Assembly: GCA_045123075.1 (NCBI GenBank)
Contig: JBGVIJ010000063.1
Span: forward strand, 1 to 53,589
Direction of reading: 5' to 3'
DNA from: JAHHUH01 sp045123075
Lineage (GTDB): Bacteria > Bacillota > Negativicutes > Acidaminococcales > Acidaminococcaceae
DNA: 53,589 nt
The notes under the pieces: model-generated
Told to the model about the DNA's origin: nothing
Database searches by the model: none
Seen by the model: the letters and a program-made list of their open reading frames with translations, nothing else
Shown here: piece after piece, positions 8,021-16,621 of the stretch
Position numbering within the stretch: position 1 is the stretch's first letter
How the letters are laid out: each line of letters opens with the position of its first letter
Made by a program: the position numbers and the translations under genes

Positions 8021-8974
8021 ATGAGGAATAAGATTTCAAATTACTGTGAACAAATCCGTAAGTTCTGGAATGAAGACGGTTCCTACACCTTTATCCTAGT
8101 ACCTGATGACGGTAGGGAATTTAAAAGGAAAACCTATGAAAAAGAATATCTGAAAAAATATGCTCGTATAATTGGTGGTTGCACACTCGCTTTTCTTGGC
8201 AGCTTGCTTATTATGCACGGGATTATTTTTAAATGTGTGTCTGACCAAAGAGAGCTGGCTGCTTTCAGAGAAAACCATGTGGCACAAGAAGCGAAATTGC
8301 AAGAGCTTTCCGCAATTTCGGAAAGAGTGCAAAAAGATATGGCAACTCTGGCAACCATTGAACAAAATGTGCGCAAGCAAATGGATAAATACGGTATTGC
8401 TTTAAAAGAAGAAGATAAACCTGAAAAAGATTTTCTTGGTGTAGGTGGTCCTTCCGCTGTAAAGATATCTGAAACTACCGTATTAATGGAGCAAAATAAG
8501 AACTTGCACCAACAATTGCAACATAAAACTGAGGATTGGAATAAACTGCTTACCAAGTTAAAGAAGGAAAATTATCGTAAGGAGATGACTCCTAACTTGT
8601 GGCCTACTAATAGCCATTACGTTACTTCTGAATTTGGTGGTCGCTACAATCCTTTTGATGGTTATTCCAGTGACTGGCACGGTGGACTTGATATTGCTGA
8701 TAACTATGGCGCACCTATTTATGCGACTGCTTCCGGTTATGTAGAATATTCCGGTTGGTATTATGGTTATGGCAAGTATATTCGTCTTAATCATGACTAT
8801 GGTTATAAAACTGCTTACGCTCATATGGCAGAGTTGTATGTAAGCAGTGGTGATTATGTTACCAAAGGTGAAGTAATTGGTACTGTTGGTAGTACCGGTT
8901 ATAGCACCGGTCCTCACTTACATTATGAAGTATTGCTGTGGGGCGAAGAAATCAATCCTCGTGATTTAATGTAA
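8021..8974 (+). CDS. Membrane-anchored M23 family peptidoglycan endopeptidase
   Basis: A 317-aa bitopic protein: short cytoplasmic part with the motif ILVPDDGREFKRK (25-37), one transmembrane helix (about 48-70), a coiled-coil region (about 75-185) and a C-terminal LytM/M23 domain (about 195-317). Zn ligands and catalytic residues are intact: His220 and Asp224 in WHGGLDIA, His268 in YAHMA, and His299/His301 in GPHLHYE. It should cleave peptide cross-links outside the membrane. The start is ATG 8021 after AGGGGAT; an in-frame reading from 7967 lacks a ribosome site. It heads a unit with a peptidase-less paralogue and a bactofilin. Confidence 0.88.
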   Translation: MRNKISNYCEQIRKFWNEDGSYTFILVPDDGREFKRKTYEKEYLKKYARIIGGCTLAFLGSLLIMHGIIFKCVSDQRELAAFRENHVAQEAKLQELSAISERVQKDMATLATIEQNVRKQMDKYGIALKEEDKPEKDFLGVGGPSAVKISETTVLMEQNKNLHQQLQHKTEDWNKLLTKLKKENYRKEMTPNLWPTNSHYVTSEFGGRYNPFDGYSSDWHGGLDIADNYGAPIYATASGYVEYSGWYYGYGKYIRLNHDYGYKTAYAHMAELYVSSGDYVTKGEVIGTVGSTGYSTGPHLHYEVLLWGEEINPRDLM

Positions 8975-9024
8975 GCTTTTGTTGTTTAGATTAAAAGGTC
9001 TTTTGTGAATAGAAAGGTATATTA

Positions 9025-9450
9025 ATGTTTCAACAAGTTCGCGAATTGATGAACTGGGTGCGTGAGTCCATACGTAACGAAAGTTCATATAATATTATGG
9101 TAGTGCCTGATGATGGTAGAGAAATTAAGAAAACTTCCATAGGTGTCGACCATTTTAAGAAATTTGCTTATATCGCAGGCGGAGCTGCAATTTTCTTTGT
9201 AGTGAGCCTGGGGGCGACGTACTTTTTATTAACAAAAAATAATGCAGATGCTACAGAGTTAGCAGAGTTTCGTCGTACAAAACAAGCACAGGAACAAAAA
9301 TTGCAAGAGCTTTCTGTAATGGCGGAAAGCGTACAAAAAGATATGGCTGCCTTATCTAAAATTGAGGAGCAGGTACGTGCCCAAATGGAAAAAGCTGGGT
9401 TGGAAGTTCCTGCACCCGTGGCAGGCAAAAAAGAACAGCAGCCCGGTTAA
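9025..9450 (+). CDS. M23-peptidase paralogue lacking the peptidase domain
   Basis: A 141-aa protein that matches the N-terminal half of the preceding M23 protein: MVVPDDGREIKK against ILVPDDGREFKRK, a single transmembrane helix (about 48-70), and a coiled coil with QKLQELSVMAESVQKDM against AKLQELSAISERVQKDM. It then stops with a Pro/Lys/Gln tail instead of a LytM domain. This looks like a tandem duplication that kept only the anchor and coiled coil. An inferred role is to partner or regulate the peptidase or dock onto the bactofilin. It lies 50 bases after the M23 gene and 24 before the bactofilin. Confidence 0.8.
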   Translation: MFQQVRELMNWVRESIRNESSYNIMVVPDDGREIKKTSIGVDHFKKFAYIAGGAAIFFVVSLGATYFLLTKNNADATELAEFRRTKQAQEQKLQELSVMAESVQKDMAALSKIEEQVRAQMEKAGLEVPAPVAGKKEQQPG

Positions 9451-9474
9451 GTTAAGATAAGGAGATGATAAACG

Positions 9475-9936
9475 ATGTTTGGTTTTGGTAAGAAAAAAGA
9501 AGAAACAGCTGTTGTGGTTTCCAATCCGGAACCGGCAGTAGTTGTGGAAGAAGTAAAAAAACCTACTGTTATAAGAAAAAAGGAGTTTTGCAAAATGGAA
9601 TATGAAGTATTGATTGGTAAAAACACTGCTATTAATGGTAACATTAACATCAACGGATGTACCCGTATTGATGGCGTAATTGATGGTACTTTGGCTGTTG
9701 ACAGCGATTTGTTCATCGGTGAAACCGGTATTATCCGTGCAACTGTATATGCACAAAATGCTCATATTTCCGGAACAGTAACCGGTAACATCGTTTGCCG
9801 TGGTCGTTTGGAACTGCTCTCTACTGCAAGAATCAGCGGCGACATTAAATGTGGCACTTTGGTTATCGCAGAAGGCGCTGAATTCAATGGCAAATGCGAA
9901 AAAATCGTTGCACAAACTGAAGCTATCGAAGGCTAA
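9475..9936 (+). CDS. Bactofilin (polymer-forming cytoskeletal protein)
   Basis: A 153-aa bactofilin-domain (DUF583) protein. Residues about 45-140 form the right-handed beta-helix repeats (IGKNTAINGNININGCTRID, IDGTLAVDSDLFIG, ATVYAQNAHISGTVTGNIVC). The N-terminus MFGFGKKKEE is basic and amphipathic and may touch the membrane. Bactofilins assemble into filaments without nucleotide and often place peptidoglycan hydrolases; the M23 neighbour fits that association. Start ATG 9475 follows AAGGAGATG, 24 bases after the previous stop. Confidence 0.9.
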   Translation: MFGFGKKKEETAVVVSNPEPAVVVEEVKKPTVIRKKEFCKMEYEVLIGKNTAINGNININGCTRIDGVIDGTLAVDSDLFIGETGIIRATVYAQNAHISGTVTGNIVCRGRLELLSTARISGDIKCGTLVIAEGAEFNGKCEKIVAQTEAIEG

Positions 9937-9946
9937 TCTTTTTAGT

Positions 9947-9987
9947 AAAGAAAAACATACTCATCTTTGATGAGTATGTTTTTCTTT
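9947..9987 (+). terminator. Intrinsic terminator after the bactofilin gene
   Basis: Long stem AAAGAAAAACATACTCATC / GATGAGTATGTTTTTCTTT with a 3-base loop. The A-rich and T-rich flanks would let it work in both directions. Confidence 0.85.
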
Positions 9988-10007
9988 ATTTTAGGAACGC
10001 TTCATAT

Positions 10008-10013
10008 TATAAT
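10008..10013 (+). promoter_or_regulatory. -10 element of trmB
   Basis: TATAAT at 10008-10013 directly after the terminator. The base stretch at the -35 position (TTTATT, 17 bases upstream) is a weak match. Confidence 0.45.
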
Positions 10014-10049
10014 TAAATAGTTACAATATTTTTATTGAGAGGTTAGAAA

Positions 10050-10691
10050 ATGCGTTTAAGAAAGAAACCTTGGATTGAAAAAGCAATGACCGAACTTATC
10101 GGTGATTATGTATTAATGCACGATTTAGAACAATATAAAGGTAAATGGCAAGAACTGTTCCCTGGCAAAAAACTTTGCTTGGAAATTGGTTGCGGTAAAG
10201 GCCGTTTTACCATCGGTATGGCAGAACTGTTCCCGGAAAAAGCTTTCATCGGTATTGAAACTCAACATGATATCGCTTATTATCCCGGCAAGGCTGCTAA
10301 GGACAAAGAAATGGATAATGTAAAAATTATCTGCGCGAATGCAGAAGCTTTGAACGAATGGTTTGAACCTGGCGAAATTAAAGAACTGTATTTGAATTTT
10401 AGTGATCCCTGGCCGAAAGCGCGTCATGCTAAACGTCGTTTGACTCATCGTGGTTTCTTGGCTAAATATGCCCAATTGCTTGGCCCCGGCGGTCATATGC
10501 GTTTCAAAACTGACAACAGAGGTCTGTTTGATTTCTCCGTAGAAGAGTTTAAAGAATTTGGTTGTGAAATCATCGCTTTAAGTTACGATTTACATAACTC
10601 TGAATATGAGAACCATGTACAAACTGAGTATGAGCAAAAATTCAGTTCCAAAGGTACTCCTATCAACTTCTGTGAAGTAGTGTTTAAATAA
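10050..10691 (+). CDS. trmB: tRNA (guanine-N7-)-methyltransferase
   Basis: Methylates G46 of tRNAs with S-adenosylmethionine. The 213-aa product has SAM motif I LEIGCGKGRFT (about 45-55), FIGIETQ, and the family signature LNFSDPWPKARHAKRR with RFKTDN and a Thr/Glu-rich C-terminal segment (TEYEQKFSSKGTPI). Length and motifs are normal. The ATG follows GAGAGG. It appears to be transcribed alone or with the downstream ftsW-like gene 47 bases away. Confidence 0.95.
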   Translation: MRLRKKPWIEKAMTELIGDYVLMHDLEQYKGKWQELFPGKKLCLEIGCGKGRFTIGMAELFPEKAFIGIETQHDIAYYPGKAAKDKEMDNVKIICANAEALNEWFEPGEIKELYLNFSDPWPKARHAKRRLTHRGFLAKYAQLLGPGGHMRFKTDNRGLFDFSVEEFKEFGCEIIALSYDLHNSEYENHVQTEYEQKFSSKGTPINFCEVVFK

Positions 10692-10738
10692 TTTGTTATC
10701 GTACTCTTGCGCGTGTTTTTTAGTGTGGAGTGAATTTG

Positions 10739-11938
10739 ATGAATAATAAATTCTTGTTCTGGGATAATCCCAAACAGGCAGTGTGGCATACCATGTTTGC
10801 TTTGCTTTTTGTTGGTTGCATCAATATTTTTAGTGCAAGTTTTATTAGGGCGGAAGCAGATGGTAGTAGCACTTTCTATTATTTAATTAGATATATAGTT
10901 TATTCTTTGGTAGGCTTAGTTGCCATTTGGGTAGCAAGAACTTTTAATTACAGGCGTCTTTTAAGCAAGAATGCTATAAGCTTTATTTATATTAGTATTT
11001 TATTAATGCTTATATTGGTAGATTTTATTGGCTTAGAAAGTGGTGGTGCACGTCGTTGGCTTGGTTTTGGTGGTGTAACAGTGCAACCTTCGGAATTTGC
11101 CAAGCTTGGTATTATAATGCTGTGCGCTCGTTATTTGGGAATGCATTTAAAAAAGGGACAAAATGCTAGCTTTCTTAAGGGTGATGGCAGAATGTGTCTT
11201 GGTGCAACCTGTGTTTACGCTTTCTTAGTACAACAACAGCCTGATATGGGTACTGCTGCCATTATCTTTGCCTTGATGTTTTGTATGTATATTATTGCAG
11301 GCTTGCCGTGGAAGCAGATTGGGTCCGTGTGCATTTTAGGAGTTTCGGCTGCTGTGTTTTTGGTAATGACTTCTACCTATCGTGCTGACCGTATCAGAGT
11401 ATGGCTTGACCCGTGGATTGACGAAGTTGGCGACGGTTACCAAATGGTACAATCCTTGCTGTCCATTGGTAGCGGTGGCTGGTATGGCACAAAATGGGGG
11501 GAAGGTTCTTCCAAGTTCTTCTATTTACCGGAAGCACATACTGACTTTGCCTTTGCCGTGTTCTGTCAGGAAAATGGCTTTTTGGGCGCTTGCTTCTTAA
11601 TTTTGCTGTTCGCCATTTTAGGCTGTGCCCTTTTGCGTATTGCGGTTTGCTCTAAAGATGAGCGAGGCTTTTTGTTGGCGGCGGGTGTGAGTTTTTTGAT
11701 TGTTGGACAAGCTGCTGCCAACATGGCAATGGTTTGTGGATTGTTACCCGTAATTGGTGTACCTCTGGTCTTCATCAGTTATGGTGGTTCTTCCTTGTTT
11801 ATTTCCATGGCTGCCATCGGGCTAGCGCTTTCTGTTTATGACGACGAGGTAGAGCGTGAAAAAGCTGCTGCCATTACTGAGCCTGAGGAACGTCGCAGTG
11901 ATCTGCGTGTTGTGAGCAGGAGGTGGCACCCCCGATGA
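10739..11938 (+). CDS. FtsW/RodA/SpoVE-family peptidoglycan polymerase
   Basis: SEDS-family lipid II glycosyltransferase, 399 aa with about ten transmembrane helices. Family marks include GGARRWLGFGGVTVQPSEFAK, the QQPDMGTA segment containing the conserved Asp, and SYGGSS near the C-terminus. The start is ATG 10739, eight bases after GGAG; upstream GTG 10730 overlaps that site. It overlaps the following PBP gene by an ATGA junction, the classic pairing of a SEDS polymerase with its class B transpeptidase. Whether it serves division (FtsW) or another process is not decided by sequence. Confidence 0.88.
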   Translation: MNNKFLFWDNPKQAVWHTMFALLFVGCINIFSASFIRAEADGSSTFYYLIRYIVYSLVGLVAIWVARTFNYRRLLSKNAISFIYISILLMLILVDFIGLESGGARRWLGFGGVTVQPSEFAKLGIIMLCARYLGMHLKKGQNASFLKGDGRMCLGATCVYAFLVQQQPDMGTAAIIFALMFCMYIIAGLPWKQIGSVCILGVSAAVFLVMTSTYRADRIRVWLDPWIDEVGDGYQMVQSLLSIGSGGWYGTKWGEGSSKFFYLPEAHTDFAFAVFCQENGFLGACFLILLFAILGCALLRIAVCSKDERGFLLAAGVSFLIVGQAAANMAMVCGLLPVIGVPLVFISYGGSSLFISMAAIGLALSVYDDEVEREKAAAITEPEERRSDLRVVSRRWHPR

Positions 11939-13956
11939 AACATATGCAAGAAAATAGACAACGTTATGCGTTGCTCTGCGGAATAATTCTTTTTATTTTT
12001 GCTAGCGTAGTTGTTCGCTTGGCGTGGCTCCAATTGTGGAGTGCGGAGCGTTTCACGAAATTAGCAGAACAACAAATAACTGCGGATGTGACTAGTAAAA
12101 ATCCTCGTGGTAAGATTCTTGACCGTGATGGGGAAGAACTTGCCGTAAGTATTATGACTAAGTCTTTGTACGTTGATCCATTTGAAATGGTAGATACTCT
12201 TAAAAGCAAGAAGCAGAAGGAGCCTTTACGTGATGTAAAACGTATAGGTGCGGACTTGCTTGCTCCCGTTTTGAAGATGGACGCTGCAGAATTATACGAA
12301 CTCTTTAGCTCCGAAGGAAGATTTCTGTGGGTGAAACGTACCATGGAACCCAAGGAAGCGGAAGAAGTTAAGAAGATTATTAAGGACCATAAGCTGCCCG
12401 GCTTACATTTTTTGGAAGAAAGTAAACGTTACTATACCAAGAAGGGTGCAGCTGCTCACGTTTTAGGTTTTGTTGGTACGGATGATATTGGTTGGAGTGG
12501 TATAGAATATTCTTTGAATGATATTTTGACTGGTGCGGAGTCCAGACATTCTGCCATGTTTAACGCTTTGGGCGGACAAATGCTTGACCAAGATGTCAAA
12601 AGTGAGAAGAAGGAAAATGTTTTCAATGTTTATCTGACTTTGGACAGTAAAATGCAGTATGTTTTGGAAGACGCTATGGAAGACGCCATTAAGCGTACCA
12701 AGGCAAAAGGTGCTGCTGCCATTATTATGGACCCTTATTCCGGTGAAATTTTAGGTATGTCCAGCAGACCTACCTATGACCCCAATAATTATAGTAACTA
12801 TAAACCGGAAGTTTGGAGCAATAAAACTATCTCCATGATTTACGAACCCGGTTCCGTTTTCAAACCTATTGTTGCTTGTATGGGGATGGCAGAACAAATT
12901 GTTACACCTAATTCTATATTTCAAGATGATGGTAGAATTCAGGTCGCAGACCGTATTATTCACAACTGGGACTGGAAATGGGAATTCAAGGGCAAAGGTA
13001 AGATTCCTTTAAGTGAGGTTATCAAAAATTCCGTCAATACCGGTATGGTGCAATTAGGTATGGAGCTTGGTGCTCATAGGCTTACCAATTACAGTAAACT
13101 TTTCGGATTTGGCGAACCTACAGGTATTGAATTGCCCGGTGAAGAAAGTGGTATTCTGTATAAGGCAGAAGATATGTATAAACCTGACGTTGCCACTATG
13201 GCTATCGGTCAAGGTATTGCAGTAACACCTATTCAAATGTTACGTGCAATTTGTTCCATTGCTAACGGTGGTGAATTGGTAAAACCTTACATTATCAAAA
13301 AGGTTGTTGCGCCTAATGGTGATGTGGTGCGTGAAGGGCAGAAAAAAGTTATTCGCCAAGTTATCAGCAAGGATACTGCTTCCAAAATGCGTGATATGAT
13401 GGAGCAAGTTGTTATTGACGGCGGTGGTAAGAGTGCTGCTATCAAAGGCTATCGTATTGCAGGTAAAACCGGTACTGCCGAAAAGCTTGCTGAAAAAGGT
13501 GGTTACGAAAAGGATAAATACATTGCTTCCTTTGTAGGCTTTGTACCTGCGGATAAACCTAAGTACGCTATGATTGTTATGATTGACGAACCGCAAGGTG
13601 CTTTTTATGGTTCTCAAGTTGCTGCGCCTATCTTCCGTGATACGCTACAACAAATTCTTGTTGCTAAAGGTATTCAGCCTATTAGTGGCGAAGGTTTGCC
13701 TTCTTTCGAACAGTTAGAACAAGCTGAAGCAAAAACGGTACAATCCGAAGAGAAAGTGCCTCAACTGACAATTCTGCCTGACGGCAAAATTAAGCTGCCT
13801 GATTTCAGGGGCGTTGATATGCGCCGAGCAGCAGGTATTATTCGTCAGGGGAGACTGCGCCTAAAACCTCATGGTAGTGGGTTTGCCTATAAACAGGAAC
13901 CGAAAGCGGGAACTGTAGTGGACGAAGGGCGTGTCGTTGAAATATGGTTTAAATAA
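11935..13956 (+). CDS. Class B penicillin-binding protein with one PASTA domain (FtsI/SpoVD type)
   Basis: Bitopic peptidoglycan D,D-transpeptidase, 673 aa. One transmembrane helix (about 11-33), a dimerisation/pedestal domain (about 50-210), the transpeptidase domain, and a single C-terminal PASTA repeat (about 620-673, LPDFRGVDMRRAAGIIRQG). Active-site motifs are SVFK (Ser307-Lys310), SVN (366-368) and KTG (512-514). Start ATG 11935 lies about ten bases after AGGAGGTGG and shares bases with the stop of the SEDS gene, so the pair is co-translated. Architecture fits SpoVD or FtsI; one PASTA copy is fewer than the usual two. Confidence 0.92.
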   Translation: MKHMQENRQRYALLCGIILFIFASVVVRLAWLQLWSAERFTKLAEQQITADVTSKNPRGKILDRDGEELAVSIMTKSLYVDPFEMVDTLKSKKQKEPLRDVKRIGADLLAPVLKMDAAELYELFSSEGRFLWVKRTMEPKEAEEVKKIIKDHKLPGLHFLEESKRYYTKKGAAAHVLGFVGTDDIGWSGIEYSLNDILTGAESRHSAMFNALGGQMLDQDVKSEKKENVFNVYLTLDSKMQYVLEDAMEDAIKRTKAKGAAAIIMDPYSGEILGMSSRPTYDPNNYSNYKPEVWSNKTISMIYEPGSVFKPIVACMGMAEQIVTPNSIFQDDGRIQVADRIIHNWDWKWEFKGKGKIPLSEVIKNSVNTGMVQLGMELGAHRLTNYSKLFGFGEPTGIELPGEESGILYKAEDMYKPDVATMAIGQGIAVTPIQMLRAICSIANGGELVKPYIIKKVVAPNGDVVREGQKKVIRQVISKDTASKMRDMMEQVVIDGGGKSAAIKGYRIAGKTGTAEKLAEKGGYEKDKYIASFVGFVPADKPKYAMIVMIDEPQGAFYGSQVAAPIFRDTLQQILVAKGIQPISGEGLPSFEQLEQAEAKTVQSEEKVPQLTILPDGKIKLPDFRGVDMRRAAGIIRQGRLRLKPHGSGFAYKQEPKAGTVVDEGRVVEIWFK

Positions 13957-13960
13957 TTTT

Positions 13961-14004
13961 TACCCGTATGGTGTTTCCTTGCAGGAGAAAACGCTATGCG
14001 GGTA
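13961..14004 (+). other. Long imperfect hairpin before fhs
   Basis: TACCCG (13961-13966) pairs with CGGGTA (13999-14004), and pairing continues inward through wobble pairs to a short loop near 13979-13986. There is no T-run after it in either direction, so it is not a normal terminator. It could be a 3' processing structure of the PBP mRNA or part of an fhs leader. I do not recognise it as a known riboswitch; it does not look like the THF riboswitch. Confidence 0.5.
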
Positions 14005-14082
14005 GAACTATTTAAGGGCGTTTATCTGAACGTAGTTTAGTGCTTAGTAAAATTTAAAAATAAATTTTTAGGAGGGCGAAAC

Positions 14083-15753
14083 ATGTTATCCGATATCGAA
14101 ATTGCTCAACAAGCGAAGATGTTAAAAATTACCGAAGTGGCTGCAAAGCTTGGCATCCCCGAAGAAGACATTGAAATGTATGGTCGCTATAAAGCAAAAT
14201 TGTCCATGGATTTGATTCGCAGAATGGAAGCTGAAAAACCGGGCAAACTGATTCTCGTTACTGCAATCACTCCGACTCCGGCTGGTGAAGGTAAGTCTAC
14301 TACTACTGTTGGCTTGGCTCAAGGCTTGGCTAAAATCGACAAAAGCGTTATCGTAGCATTGCGTGAACCTTCCCTCGGACCTTGTATGGGCGTTAAAGGT
14401 GGTGCTGCTGGTGGCGGGTATTCCCAAGTAGTTCCCATGGAAGATATTAATTTGCACTTCACCGGTGACTTCCACGCTATTACCTCTGCTCATATGCTTC
14501 TTTCTGCAATGGTAGATAACCATGTGCAACAAGGCAATGCTCTTAATATTGACCCGCGCCGTATCGTTTGGAAACGCGTTGTTGATATGAACGACCGCGA
14601 ACTCCGTAACATCGTTGTTGGTTTGGGTGGCAAAGCTCATGGCGTACCTCGTCAAGATGGCTTTGATATTACCGTTGCTTCCGAAGTTATGGCAATCCTT
14701 TGCTTGGCAACCAGCCTTCGCGATTTGAAAGAACGTTTGAGCAAAATCATCGTTGCTTATGACTATGCGGGCAAAGCTGTTACCGCAGGTCAAATCAATG
14801 CTCACGGTGCAATGGCAGCTCTCTTGAAAGATGCTGTTAAACCTAACCTTGTTCAAACTTTGGAAAATGTTCCTGCAATTATCCACGGTGGTCCGTTTGC
14901 AAACATCGCTCACGGCTGCAACAGTGTAATGGCAACTAAAACTGCTATGAAATTGGCAGACTACACCATTACTGAAGCAGGTTTCGGTGCTGACCTTGGT
15001 GCAGAAAAATTCTTTGATATTAAATGCCGTTATGCAGGCTTGAAACCTGACGCAGTTGTATTGGTCGCAACTGTTCGTGCTCTTAAAATGCATGGTGGCG
15101 TTCCCAAATCTGAACTGACTACTCCCAACGTAGAAGCAGTTAAAAAAGGTATCGTAAACCTTGAAAAACACATTGAAAACGTACAAAAATTTGGCGTACC
15201 TCTGGTAGTTGCTATCAACATTTTTGCTCAAGATACTCCGGAAGAATTGGAAGCTGTTCGTGAACACTGCGCTAAACATGGTGTAAACGTTGCATTGTCC
15301 GACGTATTCGCTCGTGGCGGTGAAGGCGGTATCGAATTGGCTAAAGAAGTAGTTGCTCTCGTTGAAGGCGGCACTGCTAACTTTAAACCTATCTATGAAG
15401 ACGATATGCCTTTGAAACAAAAAATTGAAACCGTTGCTCGTGAAATTTACGGTGCTGATGGCGTTAACTTTAGCAACGATGCAGAAAAAGCTTTGGCTGA
15501 CTTTGAAGCTATGGGCTATGGCAACTTGCCTGTTTGCATGGCTAAAACCCAATACTCCTTCTCCGATGATCAAACTTTGCTCGGTCGTCCCAGTGGTTTC
15601 AAAATTACCATTAAAAACTGCCGCATTTCCGCAGGTGCAGGTTTCGTAGTAGTTTTGACCGGTGACATTATGACTATGCCCGGCTTGCCGAAAGTTCCGG
15701 CTGCAGAAAAAATTGACGTATCCGATGAAGGTGTAATCTCCGGTCTGTTCTAA
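14083..15753 (+). CDS. fhs: Formate--tetrahydrofolate ligase
   Basis: ATP-dependent formation of 10-formyl-THF from formate and THF, the entry step for one-carbon units from formate. The 556-aa length is normal. The P-loop region TPTPAGEGKSTTTVGL (about 63-78), LREPSLGPCMGVKGGAAGGG, and FHAITSAHMLLSAMVDNH are all characteristic. The ATG follows AGGAGGG. folD starts 27 bases downstream and supplies the next reaction, so the two genes form a one-carbon unit, probably with the VanZ-like gene. Confidence 0.97.
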   Translation: MLSDIEIAQQAKMLKITEVAAKLGIPEEDIEMYGRYKAKLSMDLIRRMEAEKPGKLILVTAITPTPAGEGKSTTTVGLAQGLAKIDKSVIVALREPSLGPCMGVKGGAAGGGYSQVVPMEDINLHFTGDFHAITSAHMLLSAMVDNHVQQGNALNIDPRRIVWKRVVDMNDRELRNIVVGLGGKAHGVPRQDGFDITVASEVMAILCLATSLRDLKERLSKIIVAYDYAGKAVTAGQINAHGAMAALLKDAVKPNLVQTLENVPAIIHGGPFANIAHGCNSVMATKTAMKLADYTITEAGFGADLGAEKFFDIKCRYAGLKPDAVVLVATVRALKMHGGVPKSELTTPNVEAVKKGIVNLEKHIENVQKFGVPLVVAINIFAQDTPEELEAVREHCAKHGVNVALSDVFARGGEGGIELAKEVVALVEGGTANFKPIYEDDMPLKQKIETVAREIYGADGVNFSNDAEKALADFEAMGYGNLPVCMAKTQYSFSDDQTLLGRPSGFKITIKNCRISAGAGFVVVLTGDIMTMPGLPKVPAAEKIDVSDEGVISGLF

Positions 15754-15779
15754 AAATTTTCTGGTTAGGGTAGGTTTTT

Positions 15780-16610
15780 ATGGAAACTATTATTATGCGC
15801 GGCAAACCCGTCGCTGACAAATACAGACAGCTTATCACTGAAAAAGTTAAAGCTGCAAAAGAAGGTGGCCGCATTACGACTTTAGCAGTAATTGTTGTAG
15901 GTGATGATCCTGCTTCTCACGTTTATAAAAATCGTCTGGTGAAGTTGGTGGAAGAACTTGGTGGCGAAACCAAGGAGTTCCTTTTCCCTGCAGATACTCC
16001 CGAAGAAGAAGTGGTTAGCCTTATCAAAAAAATAAATCGCAATAGATATATTACCGGTATTTTACCTATGATGCCTATGCCTAAACATATCAATGAAGCT
16101 ACAATTAGTGCAACTATTGCTGCCAGCAAAGATGTTGATTGCCTTAGCTATGCTAATATTGGCGAGTTCTTTGCCGGAAGTAATCCTTACGCACCTTGTA
16201 CTCCCCGTTCTTGTATGGCAATCTTAGAGCATTATGGCGTAGAATTAGAAGGTAAAAGCGTTGTGGTCATTGGTCGTAGTAATGTGGTTGGCAAACCTGC
16301 TGCCGTATTACTTTTGAACAAGAACGCTACTGTTACTTTGTGTCATTCTAAAACCAAAAATCTTGCTGAGCTTACTCGCCAAGCGGATGTTGTAGTTGCT
16401 GCTGTTGGCAAACCTTGCTTTGTAACACCTGATATGGTGAAAGAAGGCGTGGTTATTGTGGACGTTGGCATAAATTCTGTTGATGGTAAACTGGTGGGCG
16501 ATGTAGATCCTGCTGTTGAAGCTAAGGCAAGCTACTTCACTCCTGTTCCCGGTGGCGTAGGTGTTGTAAGCAATATGATGGTTATGGATGCTTTAACCCG
16601 TCACGTTTAA
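15780..16610 (+). CDS. folD: FolD-type methylene-THF dehydrogenase/cyclohydrolase, divergent active site
   Basis: Interconverts 5,10-methylene-THF and 10-formyl-THF. The 276-aa protein keeps the NAD(P) segment GRSNVVGKPAA, the PCTP motif and the C-terminal TPVPGGVGVVSN. The catalytic region differs from the textbook enzyme: the YxxxK lysine (Lys54 in E. coli) is Leu here in VYKNRLVKL, with a Lys two residues later, and the usual VQLPLP glutamine is Met in ILPMMPMP. Asp of KDVD is kept. I believe such variants occur in a Firmicutes subgroup, so it is probably functional, but this needs alignment. It lies directly after fhs, which supports the folate role. Confidence 0.88.
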   Translation: METIIMRGKPVADKYRQLITEKVKAAKEGGRITTLAVIVVGDDPASHVYKNRLVKLVEELGGETKEFLFPADTPEEEVVSLIKKINRNRYITGILPMMPMPKHINEATISATIAASKDVDCLSYANIGEFFAGSNPYAPCTPRSCMAILEHYGVELEGKSVVVIGRSNVVGKPAAVLLLNKNATVTLCHSKTKNLAELTRQADVVVAAVGKPCFVTPDMVKEGVVIVDVGINSVDGKLVGDVDPAVEAKASYFTPVPGGVGVVSNMMVMDALTRHV

Positions 16611-16621
16611 GAGGTGACAGA

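Noticed and set aside
13957..14082. Possible THF riboswitch before fhs
   Set aside because: The hairpin there does not show the conserved THF-aptamer sequence blocks as I know them.
14122..15573. 483-codon minus-strand frame opposite fhs
   Set aside because: Mirror frame caused by biased codon use of fhs; rich in Phe/Ser/Asn with no domain and no start signals.
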